The notes under the pieces are model-generated. The model made no database searches. It saw only the letters and a list, made by a program, of their open reading frames with translations, and had not been told where the DNA came from. Positions 15,884 through 25,469 of a stretch of DNA of 64,000 bases are shown in pieces. Position 1 is the first letter of the stretch. Each line of letters starts with the position of its first letter. The stretch is from JAFAHD01 sp963772515. Its GTDB lineage: Bacteria; Vulcanimicrobiota; Vulcanimicrobiia; Eremiobacterales; Eremiobacteraceae. The stretch covers positions 434,001-498,000 of the forward strand of contig CAVYXC010000003.1 in the NCBI GenBank assembly GCA_963772515.1, given 5' to 3'. The translations under genes and the position numbers were made by a program.

Positions 15884-18244
15884 CTATTGTGAAGTCTCGC
15901 CACTCGTTGGACTTTCGCTGCTGGCGCCGTTAGCAGACTCCTTTCTAGCTTTCGTCACTCGGTTGTGGTAAGGCTCGAGGTCGAGGTAGAGCAACCCAGT
16001 CGCGTCACAAAGCTCCATTAGGTCCCGCCCTACATATTGCGGAACCTTAGCCTTCTGCTGCGAAGACCAACAATATGGTGGTGGGTTGTGGTTCATTAGC
16101 TCATGACCCGTTAACACCAGGAGGCGTGGTAAGGGATAGATTCGGTTACCAGTCGGCATCGCGGCGACATCAAGGAGTAAGGACACCTCTTTTGGTGACA
16201 ACTCTTTTTTCAGCGTGGAGAATAGGATCACACCATCAGGGAAACGCTCTACCACGTTCTTCATTCTGCGGATATCTATTTCGGCGAAATCGTTAAAAGA
16301 CTTACATTCACCGAAGAGCTCTTTCGTGTCTTCGATCCCTATGATGTCCGTGTCTCTCACAAATGCGACAAAGTCCAGCTCGAAGCATTGCCCGTCTTTG
16401 CTAACGCCAATACTTAGGGTTGGCGTAACGGCATAGTGAGAGCCTACGCCGGTGAAGAAACCATACGTCGCGAGGACAGATAGGGCGCCCTCGGCGCGCT
16501 CGCCGATGGAAAAGGGACCATCCAACCTGTATGCCCACTTTACCTCCGATTCGCCGCCATGCGCCGGAAACGGAAACTCCGACAAACACCACGGACACTC
16601 CATGGTGTAAGTAAGCTGGTCGACACGGTGCCACTTTGATCGCCTGCAAACAGGGCACTTGAGACTAAGCCCAAACTGCACAACGCGGTATCGCACCAAA
16701 CTGCTTAGCAGTCGTTGGAGCTCGCCGTCAGGTGGCATCAGCCTGAGTTGCCCTAGGTATGCCCCTAACTCGGAAAACGAGCACTCACCCTTTTCTAGTC
16801 TTTCCAGAATCCTGACAACGGGCTCCTCGGACAGCAAGCTCAGTGCGTCGCCATTCGAGACGAGCTTGAAGATCTGTCTCGCAATCTTACCTGAGCCCGA
16901 CTCCACTACTGCGTACCCCCGGCTCTGGAACCACTTTTTGATTATGTCGTCGGACTCAGGGAGCTTTATGTTTTCTTCTTCGACCGGGTATCTAGAATAG
17001 TGTATTAAGCCCCGTGGCGATAGTCGCCAACTAGTGTCATCAAATGCGTTAAACGCTCGCAAAAGACTGGAATCGCCAGACGGAACCACCTCCGCGAGTT
17101 TCCCATGATTACTGTAGAAGCGGAAGTCTATTTGATTTGCGATCGACGGCCCAACCTTCTTCAAATCTACGCCACGCATGAACTTAGTTGTAAACTCAAT
17201 CTCGATCTGAGTTTGACCCTCACCGACCGACACGTTTCTGGTCCCAACAGATAGGCTATAGCGCTCCGGCCGCTCATCTAACAACCACTCGGGCATTCTT
17301 AGGATGGAAACACCACAGCCGGCGTTCTCCTTGAGCTTTCTCAACACTCCCCCAAGAGCCTCAGGTTCCTGCGATGATGAGCAATAGACGTCGACCCGGG
17401 CTTCGCCCGCCCAGGTCTGTGTGTTCGCACGTGCGTATGCCGACGCCGCTTCGATGAGATCTGGCGACGACTTGTGTTGGACCGGGAATGGAAATAGCGA
17501 ACGGCCCCTAGCGCGGATGTTCCAGAACTCGACCACATCTTGCGAATCTGAGGAATCTAAGAAGAATATAGCTCCGCCTTCGCCGGAGGTGTGTCGAACA
17601 CGAATGTAGCGCGTCGCAAGGCGGATCGGATACTGGTAGGGTGCGCCAAAGAACGTCGAAAAATCAGAAGTTGTTACAGACACATCGGCCGGTTTAATAT
17701 CTGCGTCGAAGATGCTTAGGAAACCAGGACGAGCCGCACCTGGAACGCAACCGAAAACCGCATTTAAGAAAAGAGAGCTAGGCTCTGCAGCTACTTGCGG
17801 TAACACAAACTTCAAAGGCACCCGTCGAAGGTAGGTTAGTTCGTCGAAGATGATTTGACGAGTTATCTGAAACAACCCGAGGCCGTAGCCAGGTTGCTCC
17901 CACCCAGCTGCCAGACCATCAAAAACTTGCAGGGCCGAGACGACCGCCCGGCCGCCAACGTCGCCTAATCCCGCTGCAGTAGTTGGGTCGAGAGCTATTA
18001 TCACGTCGGGGTCGTATTGTTTCAGAAAACGAGCCACGTGATCGTCGTAGGCGATCCGATATGAGAAACCTTGTGCCGCGGTTCTTGCCAAGGGCGCGAC
18101 GGTTGGGATGATCGGAGCAAACGGTCCACCCCATAACATGGTTGCAAGCTCGATGCTCCTTACTATTTCCTCCGTATTTCTTGTATCGGAGTAAAAGGCA
18201 AACCGAATGGGCCTGGTATTAATCGTCGCGCGCCCACTAGGCAT
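15884..18244 (-). CDS. Zinc-ribbon / PD-(D/E)XK-like protein linked to cas1
   Basis: 786 residues, no overall family recognised. Residues 1-500 are mixed alpha/beta with no motif I can name. A zinc ribbon follows: C530-P-V-C533 and C550-P-W-C553. Then a likely PD-(D/E)XK nuclease core: FELDFVAFVRD (D624), a strand with GIEDTKELF and GECKSF (E646, K648), followed by a helix and VILFSTLKK. The C-terminal 30 residues are Ser/Glu-rich. AGGAGA lies 9 nt before the ATG. It follows cas1 by 23 bp on the same strand, so the two are almost certainly co-expressed. It may process element ends or donor DNA, but no function is shown. Confidence 0.8.
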   Translation of the reverse strand: MPSGRATINTRPIRFAFYSDTRNTEEIVRSIELATMLWGGPFAPIIPTVAPLARTAAQGFSYRIAYDDHVARFLKQYDPDVIIALDPTTAAGLGDVGGRAVVSALQVFDGLAAGWEQPGYGLGLFQITRQIIFDELTYLRRVPLKFVLPQVAAEPSSLFLNAVFGCVPGAARPGFLSIFDADIKPADVSVTTSDFSTFFGAPYQYPIRLATRYIRVRHTSGEGGAIFFLDSSDSQDVVEFWNIRARGRSLFPFPVQHKSSPDLIEAASAYARANTQTWAGEARVDVYCSSSQEPEALGGVLRKLKENAGCGVSILRMPEWLLDERPERYSLSVGTRNVSVGEGQTQIEIEFTTKFMRGVDLKKVGPSIANQIDFRFYSNHGKLAEVVPSGDSSLLRAFNAFDDTSWRLSPRGLIHYSRYPVEEENIKLPESDDIIKKWFQSRGYAVVESGSGKIARQIFKLVSNGDALSLLSEEPVVRILERLEKGECSFSELGAYLGQLRLMPPDGELQRLLSSLVRYRVVQFGLSLKCPVCRRSKWHRVDQLTYTMECPWCLSEFPFPAHGGESEVKWAYRLDGPFSIGERAEGALSVLATYGFFTGVGSHYAVTPTLSIGVSKDGQCFELDFVAFVRDTDIIGIEDTKELFGECKSFNDFAEIDIRRMKNVVERFPDGVILFSTLKKELSPKEVSLLLDVAAMPTGNRIYPLPRLLVLTGHELMNHNPPPYCWSSQQKAKVPQYVGRDLMELCDATGLLYLDLEPYHNRVTKARKESANGASSESPTSGETSQ

Positions 18245-18267
18245 GGCAACTGTCTCCTGACAAACAT

Positions 18268-19611
18268 TCAGCCGCTTAACGCATGATGAACTCGCCTTCG
18301 ATTACTCTCGGCGATCTTCGCGCCGCGTTTCTTTGCGGCCTCACCGCCGTGCCCAGGACTAAGCCCCTGGGCCCGTAGCTCGGCAAGTCTTGCTTGCGCC
18401 TTCTTTATGGGTTGTCGTATTTCCACCGAATGCCGCAAATAGCAATGCCGATTACAGAACTTGAGGCCTTTCTTGGGAAGGGGCTGCTTGCAGTACTCGC
18501 ATGTGGCACCGAGCGCCGGCACCTCCGCGTGGGTGTCGAGTCGCGCCCGGACACGGGTTAAGCGGTACGGGAGCTTGATCAGTCTCAGTCGCGCGGCATA
18601 GGCTCCCGCCATTTCGAGCGCCGGCCGGCGGAGTCTAGGCATGATGTACTCCGAAAGCGGCCTGGCCAAATCGGGGTCGAGCCTCACGACTCCATTACGC
18701 AACTCGTGGAACATGTAGGGTCGAAGTCCGTGGCGCGTTATGAATTCGAATGCAGTCGAATCTACCTTTGATCGGATCGGCTCGACCAAGTCGTAGAGGC
18801 ACGACTCGCGTAGACGATCATCGACGTGGAGCAGTCCGAAATCAGGATCGAGGCCATTTGCAACGCAGGCGATACGCGTCTCGATCTCGGCGAGCGTGTA
18901 CGCGTAGTTGCTTATCGCATTGAAAACATCGCGCGCATCCCGAACGCGCGCGCGGCCACCACTTTCTCTTGGCCACACTCGGGTCCAATGCTCAGGTATA
19001 CGCTTCAACGTCCAAGCCGGCCACGGCAGTTTGATGCCCGATAGCGCCGACCAATATGCCTGAGCGGCCACGCCTTCGCGCGAGAGCAGCGCGTCGAGGG
19101 TGTTATCTTGCGACAACTCGTTCAAGCAGCGCTGCAGCTCATCAGCGATCCGTTGTCTGTCCGTAGCAGGCAGCTGATCACGGAACTCGGTCTGAATAGC
19201 CTTGACTTGTGATTCAACCTTACGTCGGAGGATCCAACGGACTAAATCCACCGCGTGATCGGTGAGCCCGCTTACCGCCTGCATTCTCTTGATCGGTCCG
19301 TCGTGTGCGGCATCCGGAATCAGGCAAGTGACCAACCCGCCATCTGAGCCAATCATGGCGATCGGAATCCCGAGCCTGTGGCACCATTCTATAGCTGCTA
19401 AGGAAATGGACCCATCGTGTGATAGGATCAGTAGACGGTGGCAATCATTATGTCCGCGCGATATTCTAAGCTCTTGAAGGTCGGCGCTTCCGAATACACC
19501 GCTCCTCAGAACTAGATGCCCGCTATCGACTCGGATATCGACGCCGTAGCCGTCGACGATCATGATCTTCCCGCGGCTTGTTGAAGCAGTTCGATGCAGC
19601 GTATTCATCAT
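18268..19611 (-). CDS. cas1-like: Cas1-family integrase (casposase-like) with C-terminal Cys finger
   Basis: 447 residues. The N-terminal beta domain carries KIMIVDGYGVDIRV and HDGSISLAAIEWCHRLGIPI. The helical domain keeps the Cas1 metal ligands: E179 in SREGVAAQAYW, H262 in FGLLHVDDR and D274 in YDLVEPIRS, with the usual NAISNYAYTLAEIETRI helix between them. After the Cas1 core there is CEYCKQPLPKKGLKFCNRHC (C371, C374, C386, C390), a probable zinc finger absent from CRISPR Cas1, and a basic tail. Numbering uses ATG 19611; an internal ATG at 19563 with GGGAAG upstream is an alternative start. With no cas2 or array nearby and a polymerase in the element, a transposase role is favoured. Confidence 0.9.
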   Translation of the reverse strand: MMNTLHRTASTSRGKIMIVDGYGVDIRVDSGHLVLRSGVFGSADLQELRISRGHNDCHRLLILSHDGSISLAAIEWCHRLGIPIAMIGSDGGLVTCLIPDAAHDGPIKRMQAVSGLTDHAVDLVRWILRRKVESQVKAIQTEFRDQLPATDRQRIADELQRCLNELSQDNTLDALLSREGVAAQAYWSALSGIKLPWPAWTLKRIPEHWTRVWPRESGGRARVRDARDVFNAISNYAYTLAEIETRIACVANGLDPDFGLLHVDDRLRESCLYDLVEPIRSKVDSTAFEFITRHGLRPYMFHELRNGVVRLDPDLARPLSEYIMPRLRRPALEMAGAYAARLRLIKLPYRLTRVRARLDTHAEVPALGATCEYCKQPLPKKGLKFCNRHCYLRHSVEIRQPIKKAQARLAELRAQGLSPGHGGEAAKKRGAKIAESNRRRVHHALSG

Positions 19612-19827
19612 GATGTATTCGCCAGATCATGTTCGAAATGACACCACAAAACGAGATCTCACGTTTCCGGTCCTTGGAATACCGAAAGGAAGGTCCTCAG
19701 AGCCGATTTGCCCAGCTGTTCCCACGAAAAATCCAACCGTTGCGCTAATGGCTGTCAGGAGGCTCGCACTCGCCCCCGTATGGTGTGTTCCCAACGGGCG
19801 TCGCAACGGTAGCGGAATCTTTGAAAA

Positions 19828-20961
19828 CTATCTAATAGCTTTCGGATCCCCAAGAACGCGGAGACCTCGAACCACATTTGCCACGATGATTGAGCCGAAC
19901 AGCGGTGACTGTCGGGCGGCTGCGCGTAGCATGCCCGGCTGCGCGTGAGCCATGAACTGAACCATCGGTAGTGCGCGCGCTTCTGGTGGTAGGTCCCTCG
20001 AAGCCCTAGTTACCCTTCCGCAAACGATATTCTCAGCAATAGTTCTTACCCGCCGCAGCTCATGGTCATTGGCCGAGGTGACACCGGCGATTAGATCGTC
20101 GAGCGTATAGTTGAACTTGAGCCCGTCACCAGTTTGCGTGAACAACATAGTTCCGAGGTCGCCCATGACCGATGCGACAAAACCCGGGGCGTTCTGTGGC
20201 CCAACGAGTGGCCCTACAAGCCGACAGATCGTGTCGAAGAGGTTCTGCTGCTCGGGCAACGTCAGTTGCCCACCCTGCTTCATTCTTGCGAGAAGTGAAT
20301 CCGAGATCAGCAAGGCCTCTTGGCTCGAGAGGGGCATGTCCGACGGAAGGCCGTCGTAGATCTGCGCGAGGCTAGTCTTGAGATTCGGCTCGGTTTCCTC
20401 AACCTTCTTGCCGAGAAACAGGGCCATCAGCGGTTCCATGAACCCAGCAAACTCGGGCGCGATCAGGCCGTCCTCAATCCTCTTGAGCCGGCGTTGATAC
20501 TTTTCATATTTTTCGTGAAATCGTTCGGTCCATCGACCAGTCGGCGCGATATCCTTTAGGACGATCCGTTTCAGCCTCGTAAGAAGAAACGCGAGTGAAG
20601 CGCGCACTTCTGGGAGTGGAAAATAGGTCCCACGCAGCCACAGCCCGACACGCCAGGCATGCCAACTGGATATGCCACGCGATTTCCATTGTATTATCTT
20701 AAGAAGCGCGTGATAGCCGGACGGCGACATGCGCCGCTCCGCGCCTTCGCCGTGCGCCGGCTCCAGCAATCCCTTTGATATCAACTTGCGCACGAAGGCC
20801 TCGGTCGCCAGCCGAGGTCGCCATTCGACGCCCTGCAGCTGCAGACAGCGGCGCGCCGTGATCAGATGATCTTCCATTGACGTGCGCCGGGGCGCGATTC
20901 TTTTTCTCATCCAGCGTTTTGATTTTTTCTCGAGCGTGAGAGCGCCGCGAGGCTCGCCCAT
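19828..20961 (-). CDS. Hypothetical protein with N-terminal winged-helix-like region
   Basis: Unrecognised, up to 377 residues. A basic N-terminus (KKSKRWMRKRIAPRR) precedes a region like a MerR/wHTH fold: LATEAFVRKLISKGLLEP ... RRMSPSGYHALLKIIQW. The rest is helical and soluble (RLKRIEDGLIAPEFAGFMEP, MKQGGQLTLPEQQNLFDTI). Starts at 20961, 20910 or 20877 are all possible; none has a strong ribosome-binding site. It heads the minus-strand block with cas1 (216 bp further on) and is divergent from the HTH gene at 21037, so a regulator or DNA-binding partner is plausible. Confidence 0.65.
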   Translation of the reverse strand: MGEPRGALTLEKKSKRWMRKRIAPRRTSMEDHLITARRCLQLQGVEWRPRLATEAFVRKLISKGLLEPAHGEGAERRMSPSGYHALLKIIQWKSRGISSWHAWRVGLWLRGTYFPLPEVRASLAFLLTRLKRIVLKDIAPTGRWTERFHEKYEKYQRRLKRIEDGLIAPEFAGFMEPLMALFLGKKVEETEPNLKTSLAQIYDGLPSDMPLSSQEALLISDSLLARMKQGGQLTLPEQQNLFDTICRLVGPLVGPQNAPGFVASVMGDLGTMLFTQTGDGLKFNYTLDDLIAGVTSANDHELRRVRTIAENIVCGRVTRASRDLPPEARALPMVQFMAHAQPGMLRAAARQSPLFGSIIVANVVRGLRVLGDPKAIR

Positions 20962-21036
20962 CCGCGCTTATCGAAGTACCCGCCTTCGGCACATATAGCG
21001 CCACCGAAACTCAGTTGGCGCGCCGCGGAGTAGACG

Positions 21037-21708
21037 ATGTTCAGCAGACTGTACCCGACATTCCAAGAATGGCTGCGCGCCCAAAAAAGCGGCAGCGAAT
21101 ACGCCCGACGGATCCATCGCCTCCATGCGCGCTTTCCGAGCGCAACGCTTAGCCAACTTCGTCGGCACCCGGCCGCGTCCCTGAGTCCACTCGGCAAGCT
21201 CAAGCCGGCCCGGCTGCCACGCCTGCCGGCCGCAGTACTCTCTGCACGCGAGCGCGCCGCTCAGCGCAAGGCGTTGCACGCGGCGGCGCTTATGCGCAGA
21301 GAACATCTTCCTTTTACTGCCGCGGCCAAGAGGGCTGGAATCAGTCCGTCTGCGGCCCGCCGGCTGTTGCGACCGGCGCTCAAGAAGCGCTCGGGCAAGT
21401 TGGTCATCACCAAACGCGACACCATCGCCCGCCCCGCGATGCGGATGCTTGATGAAAAAGGCGAGTACTGGATTGTGCCCAGATCGTCGGTCGACGCTTC
21501 GAGAATCGGGCGGTATTGGCCGACCCTGGAACAATGGCGAAAGAGTCGGCCTCGCGACAACTCCATCCTCAAACCTTTCGATCGCCTGACCGTGACAGAC
21601 GCCGACGGCGTGGTTCATCGCTTCCTGACCGACCCTAAGGCATTGGAGCGCATCTTCCGCAGTCGCGAAGCCCGCTTTGAATCAGTCTATGCATACGCCG
21701 AATCGTAA
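21037..21708 (+). CDS. HTH-containing DNA-binding protein of the element
   Basis: 223 residues, GGAG 7 nt upstream of the ATG. The centre holds a helix-turn-helix, FTAAAKRAGISPSAARRLL, embedded in a very basic segment (ERAAQRKALHAAALMRREHL before, LKKRSGKLVITKRD after). The C-terminal part (YWIVPRSSVDASRIGRYWPT, HRFLTDPKALERIFRSRE) is a small alpha/beta domain of unknown type. It opens the plus-strand block and overlaps the HNH gene by 20 bp. Casposons usually carry such HTH proteins; regulation or end recognition is possible. Confidence 0.75.
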   Translation: MFSRLYPTFQEWLRAQKSGSEYARRIHRLHARFPSATLSQLRRHPAASLSPLGKLKPARLPRLPAAVLSARERAAQRKALHAAALMRREHLPFTAAAKRAGISPSAARRLLRPALKKRSGKLVITKRDTIARPAMRMLDEKGEYWIVPRSSVDASRIGRYWPTLEQWRKSRPRDNSILKPFDRLTVTDADGVVHRFLTDPKALERIFRSREARFESVYAYAES

Positions 21709-22177
21709 ACGCACACCGCTCGCGCCCGAGGAAGGAGCGCCTGTCGCCGACCGGCAGCGTGAGGCTCTGGCGCGCACGGCGAGCATCCTCGGGCGCCTTG
21801 ACGTCAGCGAGGATAGAGCATATTGCGATGCCTGTGGCACCGCGGATCTCGACCACAGCCTACGCCGCGTCAGTCGTGGGCTCTTGGAACGGCATCATCT
21901 CCTCGGCCTCCATGAGGGCCCGGTGATGCTGCTGTGTCAGAACTGCCACACCAAGCGCACGGCGATGATGCGCCTCTGGCCAGTCCGACTGCTTGACGCA
22001 GACAGGACGCAGCTCGACCGCGTCGCCGCATTCTTGCGTGCGCTCGCTGACCACCACGCCGTCTTGTCCGGATCTTGCCTGAGCGCGAGCCGCTATGTGC
22101 AGCGCTTAGCCGACATCGTTCCGGCCAAGCAGCTCAAGAAACTGGGCGACCCATTTCATCAAGAGGAGAAATCATGA
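21689..22177 (+). CDS. HNH-type zinc-binding nuclease-like protein
   Basis: 162 residues from ATG 21689 (MHTPNRKRTPLAPEEGAPVA). It has an HNH-like arrangement: YCDACG (first Cys pair), GLLERHHLLGLHEGPVMLLC with the HH dyad, and LCQNCHTKRT (second Cys pair and final His), the typical beta-beta-alpha metal finger framed by a zinc site. A helical C-terminal tail follows. The third catalytic position is not clear, so activity is uncertain. It overlaps both neighbours and forms a tightly packed operon with the polymerase. HNH genes are a regular component of casposons. Confidence 0.75.
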   Translation: MHTPNRKRTPLAPEEGAPVADRQREALARTASILGRLDVSEDRAYCDACGTADLDHSLRRVSRGLLERHHLLGLHEGPVMLLCQNCHTKRTAMMRLWPVRLLDADRTQLDRVAAFLRALADHHAVLSGSCLSASRYVQRLADIVPAKQLKKLGDPFHQEEKS

Positions 22178-25086
22178 GAACACCAATCGAGCCTCAAGCT
22201 ATGACCGTGTGGACGCGCGTGTACCCCCGCCGGCAAACATCAGGCAAGAACTCCAAGCAGCACAAAACATTAAAGCGTAAACAATGGAAACAGCCACAGC
22301 TCCCTGTGCGGTACGGGGGGCGCGCGTTGATCTTCGACACCGAAACGCGCGACGAGTCCGGACAGCGCTTACTCTTCGGGTCGTTCCAGATACGCCACCA
22401 GGGCGGACTGGTCGACAGAGCGCTTATCGCCGGCGACTCGCTCACGCGAGGGGATCGTCGTAAGTTAGCACGGGCCGCCAAGAAGTTCGGACTGCGAATC
22501 GTCTCGCGCGGCCGCTTCGCGGAGATCATGCGGATAGAAGTCCAACAGATCGGCTCGATCTGCATCGGCCACAACATCCAGTTCGACGGAAGCCGCGCGT
22601 GCTTCGGCTGGTCGGTCTGCAACGGGCGCAATACGGGCGCGTTCAACCTCTACATGGAGCGCAACACCTATCGGCCATACTTGCGGATCCAGCACCGAAA
22701 TCGGCGCGTCTCCACTATCAAGTACGTGCCCGGGAACAAGGTCGAGCAACCCAAGCCGCACCACGTCGGCTACTTCATCGATACGCAGACGTTGATCGCC
22801 GCCCTCACCGATGAGAGCATGTCGCTTGAAAAGGCGACCTTCCACTACGACACGCCGACGAAGAAGGTCCCGGCCAAACGGCACGGCATCATCAACGACA
22901 AGTACGTCCAGTACAACCTCGACGACGTGCAGGCGACCTGGGAAGTGTACTGCGCGGCGATGACCGACTACGAACAGCTAGGTCTGAGCTTGCCGCCGCA
23001 TGCGGCGATGAGCACCGCAACTATCGGAAAGGCTCATCTGGATAAGATGGGCATCAAGCCGCGCGCCGCGCATCAATCCGATTTCCCCGTCGAGATCAAC
23101 GGCTACGCGATGGAGGCCTATTACGGCGGGCGCGTCGAGGGGCGTTGGCCGAACGAGGAGCTCCCCGTCTCATACCTGGACGTGTTGAGCATGTACCCGA
23201 CGGTGTTCGTGCTGCAGGGGCTTTGGTGGTGGGTGGTCGCGGATCGGCTGCAGCCGTACGAGTGCGCGGACGACGTGCGCCGCTACGTGGATCAGATCAC
23301 CGTCGACGAACCGATGAATCCGCCGACATGGTTGTTCATGCCAAAGCTCGCGCTCGTGCAGCCCCAAGACGACATACTGCCGGTCAGGGCCGAGTACGCC
23401 GCAGACGGCGACCTCCAGATCGGGCTCAACCGCCTCACCGCCGACGGCGGCCGCTGGCACACGCTGGCCGATGTCGTCATCTCGAAGCTGCGGACTGGTC
23501 GAACGCCGACGATCTTGCGCGCGATTGGCATCGAGGCCGTCGGGCTGCAGCCTGGCCTGCGGCCGATGAAGATCCGTGGCGTCACGCCCATCGACCCACG
23601 CCATCAAGACTTTTTCGCCGAGGTTATCAATCAGCGCGTGGCGCTCAAAGCCGACACGAAGCTCAGCTCAGAGCAAGACAAGGCGCTGTACAAGTTCCTG
23701 AAGATCATCGCCAACGCGACCGCATACGGCATCTTCGCGGAGTTCAACGAAGAGCGCTCGGCAAACGACGAGTGGATCGACGTCTTCACGGGCGGCCATT
23801 TCGAAGCGCAGTCGCCGGTCTTTGAAAAAGAAGGGCGGTTCTGTTTCCCGTTCATCGCCGCCGCGATCACGGGTGCCGCGCGTCTCATCCTAACGCTTGT
23901 CGAGTTGCAAGCAGCAGAGCTCGGGGCATCCTACGCGATGTGCGACACGGATTCGATGGCCGTCATCGACGCAGATGGCTGTATCGGCGACAGGCTGGCA
24001 GCGACGTTCGAATCGCTCAACCCGTATGATTTTGAAGGTAGCATCCTCAAGATCGAAGACGAGAACTACGACGCGACGGGCAAACGTGTTCCCCTGTACG
24101 CCTTCGTGAAGGCAAGCAAACGTTATTGCCTCTACAACCTCGACCCCAAGTCGGGGCGCCCCATCATCCGAAAAGCACTCGAACACGGCCTCGGGCACCT
24201 CCTACCTCCGAAGGGCGAGACGCGCCAGTCGTGGATCGAGAGGTTCTGGTATTACATGGTGTGCCACGCCAAGGGTATCGCCTCTCGGCGGCCACGATGG
24301 TTTGACGAGATCGCGCTCGCGCAGCTAGGAATATCGACCCCAAGTCTCATCCACCCATTCCATACGAGTAGGGTCGAACAGCTGCCAAACGGAGCATGGC
24401 CGTTCAACTTCATGCTGGTCGGATACGCGAAGGAGCCGGCCGGCGCAACGGGCTGGTGTCGGAAACACCGCGTCGATTCGGTGGGATGTCGGGATGTATC
24501 GGCGTGCAAGTTCCGGGTTGATTGCGCGTTGATGAAACCTGTCCGCGCCGTCGCACCGTTCAGCCGCGACGTCGAGCAGCCCGAGCTGCTCCCATGGATC
24601 GATGCGCACACCGGCGCACGGATCGTCGTGGATCCGCCAGGCGCGCCCTCGGGCATAGCCGGGCACATCTCGCTCAAGACGTTCGGAGACATCTACGACG
24701 AGTTCATCGATCACATCGATCGCAAGGCGGCGATGAAAGACGGCGCGCCGGCCAAGCCGGGTTACAAGGGTGAGCTTCAATCGCTTCAGATCCGAGAGAC
24801 GGGCCGCAACTACACGGGCAAGGAGGCTCGTGATATCGAGTTCGCCGAGGTTTTCGGTGACGCAGACGGCCGGTACATAACGTACGACCCGGGCTGGCCC
24901 GCCTTACGCGCAGAGCTGTCGTCATATCCGAGATCGCGCATTGCACGCGTGAGCGGTATGTCTCGCAGTCAGGTCCGCCGCTTACTCGACGAGCGCGACG
25001 ACCCTCAGGCCGCGACCATCTCCGTCTTGCGCGTAGCGCTCGACACACTTAGAAAGAACGCCGACATTGGAGGGATGAATCGATGA
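22174..25086 (+). CDS. polB-like: Family B DNA polymerase with 3'-5' exonuclease motifs
   Basis: 970 residues; start chosen at ATG 22174 because AGAGGAGA lies 4 nt upstream and the ATG overlaps the HNH stop. Exonuclease motifs: Exo I FDTET (D55, E57), Exo II GHNIQFD (N134, D138), Exo III YNLDD (Y247, D251). Polymerase motifs: A YLDVLSMYP (D336), B KIIANATAYG (K510, N514, Y518), C CDTDS (D591, D593) and KRY (649-651). After the palm there is a Cys-rich stretch (CRKHRVDSVGCRDVSACKF) and a C-terminal HTH, RIARVSGMSRSQVRRLLDE. Motif B has one extra residue compared with KxxxNSxYG. It could replicate the excised element. Confidence 0.92.
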   Translation: MRTPIEPQAMTVWTRVYPRRQTSGKNSKQHKTLKRKQWKQPQLPVRYGGRALIFDTETRDESGQRLLFGSFQIRHQGGLVDRALIAGDSLTRGDRRKLARAAKKFGLRIVSRGRFAEIMRIEVQQIGSICIGHNIQFDGSRACFGWSVCNGRNTGAFNLYMERNTYRPYLRIQHRNRRVSTIKYVPGNKVEQPKPHHVGYFIDTQTLIAALTDESMSLEKATFHYDTPTKKVPAKRHGIINDKYVQYNLDDVQATWEVYCAAMTDYEQLGLSLPPHAAMSTATIGKAHLDKMGIKPRAAHQSDFPVEINGYAMEAYYGGRVEGRWPNEELPVSYLDVLSMYPTVFVLQGLWWWVVADRLQPYECADDVRRYVDQITVDEPMNPPTWLFMPKLALVQPQDDILPVRAEYAADGDLQIGLNRLTADGGRWHTLADVVISKLRTGRTPTILRAIGIEAVGLQPGLRPMKIRGVTPIDPRHQDFFAEVINQRVALKADTKLSSEQDKALYKFLKIIANATAYGIFAEFNEERSANDEWIDVFTGGHFEAQSPVFEKEGRFCFPFIAAAITGAARLILTLVELQAAELGASYAMCDTDSMAVIDADGCIGDRLAATFESLNPYDFEGSILKIEDENYDATGKRVPLYAFVKASKRYCLYNLDPKSGRPIIRKALEHGLGHLLPPKGETRQSWIERFWYYMVCHAKGIASRRPRWFDEIALAQLGISTPSLIHPFHTSRVEQLPNGAWPFNFMLVGYAKEPAGATGWCRKHRVDSVGCRDVSACKFRVDCALMKPVRAVAPFSRDVEQPELLPWIDAHTGARIVVDPPGAPSGIAGHISLKTFGDIYDEFIDHIDRKAAMKDGAPAKPGYKGELQSLQIRETGRNYTGKEARDIEFAEVFGDADGRYITYDPGWPALRAELSSYPRSRIARVSGMSRSQVRRLLDERDDPQAATISVLRVALDTLRKNADIGGMNR

Positions 25087-25469
25087 CGCCGTACGACGAT
25101 CAAGACGAAGAACTCGGAGCTGCGCTCGAACTGTTGAAGAGCATTCCACAAGACACCGTCGCCTTCGAGATTGGGATCACCGAGCGGCGCCTCAGGGACA
25201 TAGAGCATGGCCGGGCGCGACCGCGTAGGAAAACGCGGGAAGAGATCTTGCGACTAGCCGAGTCTTTGCGGGCAGGCGCAGAACCCAACCGTGACGGCAG
25301 CATCCCTGACGGTTGGTCATCACTCAACTCGTTGCTCACGTCATCGGACTCGGGTTACGCTGGAGCTTCAGAACAGCCGAGCCTGTTCTGGTCCATCCTG
25401 TTCGTAGCAATAGTCGTTGGCGGCGTTATCGCGCTGATTTACTTTGCGAGCAGCAGACCCATCGAATAG
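25083..25469 (+). CDS. Small HTH protein with C-terminal membrane helix
   Basis: 128 residues; its ATG overlaps the polymerase stop (ATGA), so it is translationally coupled. The N-terminal half holds an XRE-like HTH (DTVAFEIGITERRLRDIEHG) followed by basic RARPRRKTREEILRLAE. A Ser/Gly linker leads to one transmembrane helix, FWSILFVAIVVGGVIALIYF, at the C-terminus. This gives a tail-anchored DNA-binding protein. It may be a membrane-tethered regulator of the element, but there is no direct evidence. Confidence 0.7.
   Translation: MTPYDDQDEELGAALELLKSIPQDTVAFEIGITERRLRDIEHGRARPRRKTREEILRLAESLRAGAEPNRDGSIPDGWSSLNSLLTSSDSGYAGASEQPSLFWSILFVAIVVGGVIALIYFASSRPIE

Noticed and set aside
19562..19948. 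Plus-strand frame between cas1 and its upstream neighbour
   Set aside because: It overlaps both minus-strand genes and has no ribosome-binding site or protein-like pattern.
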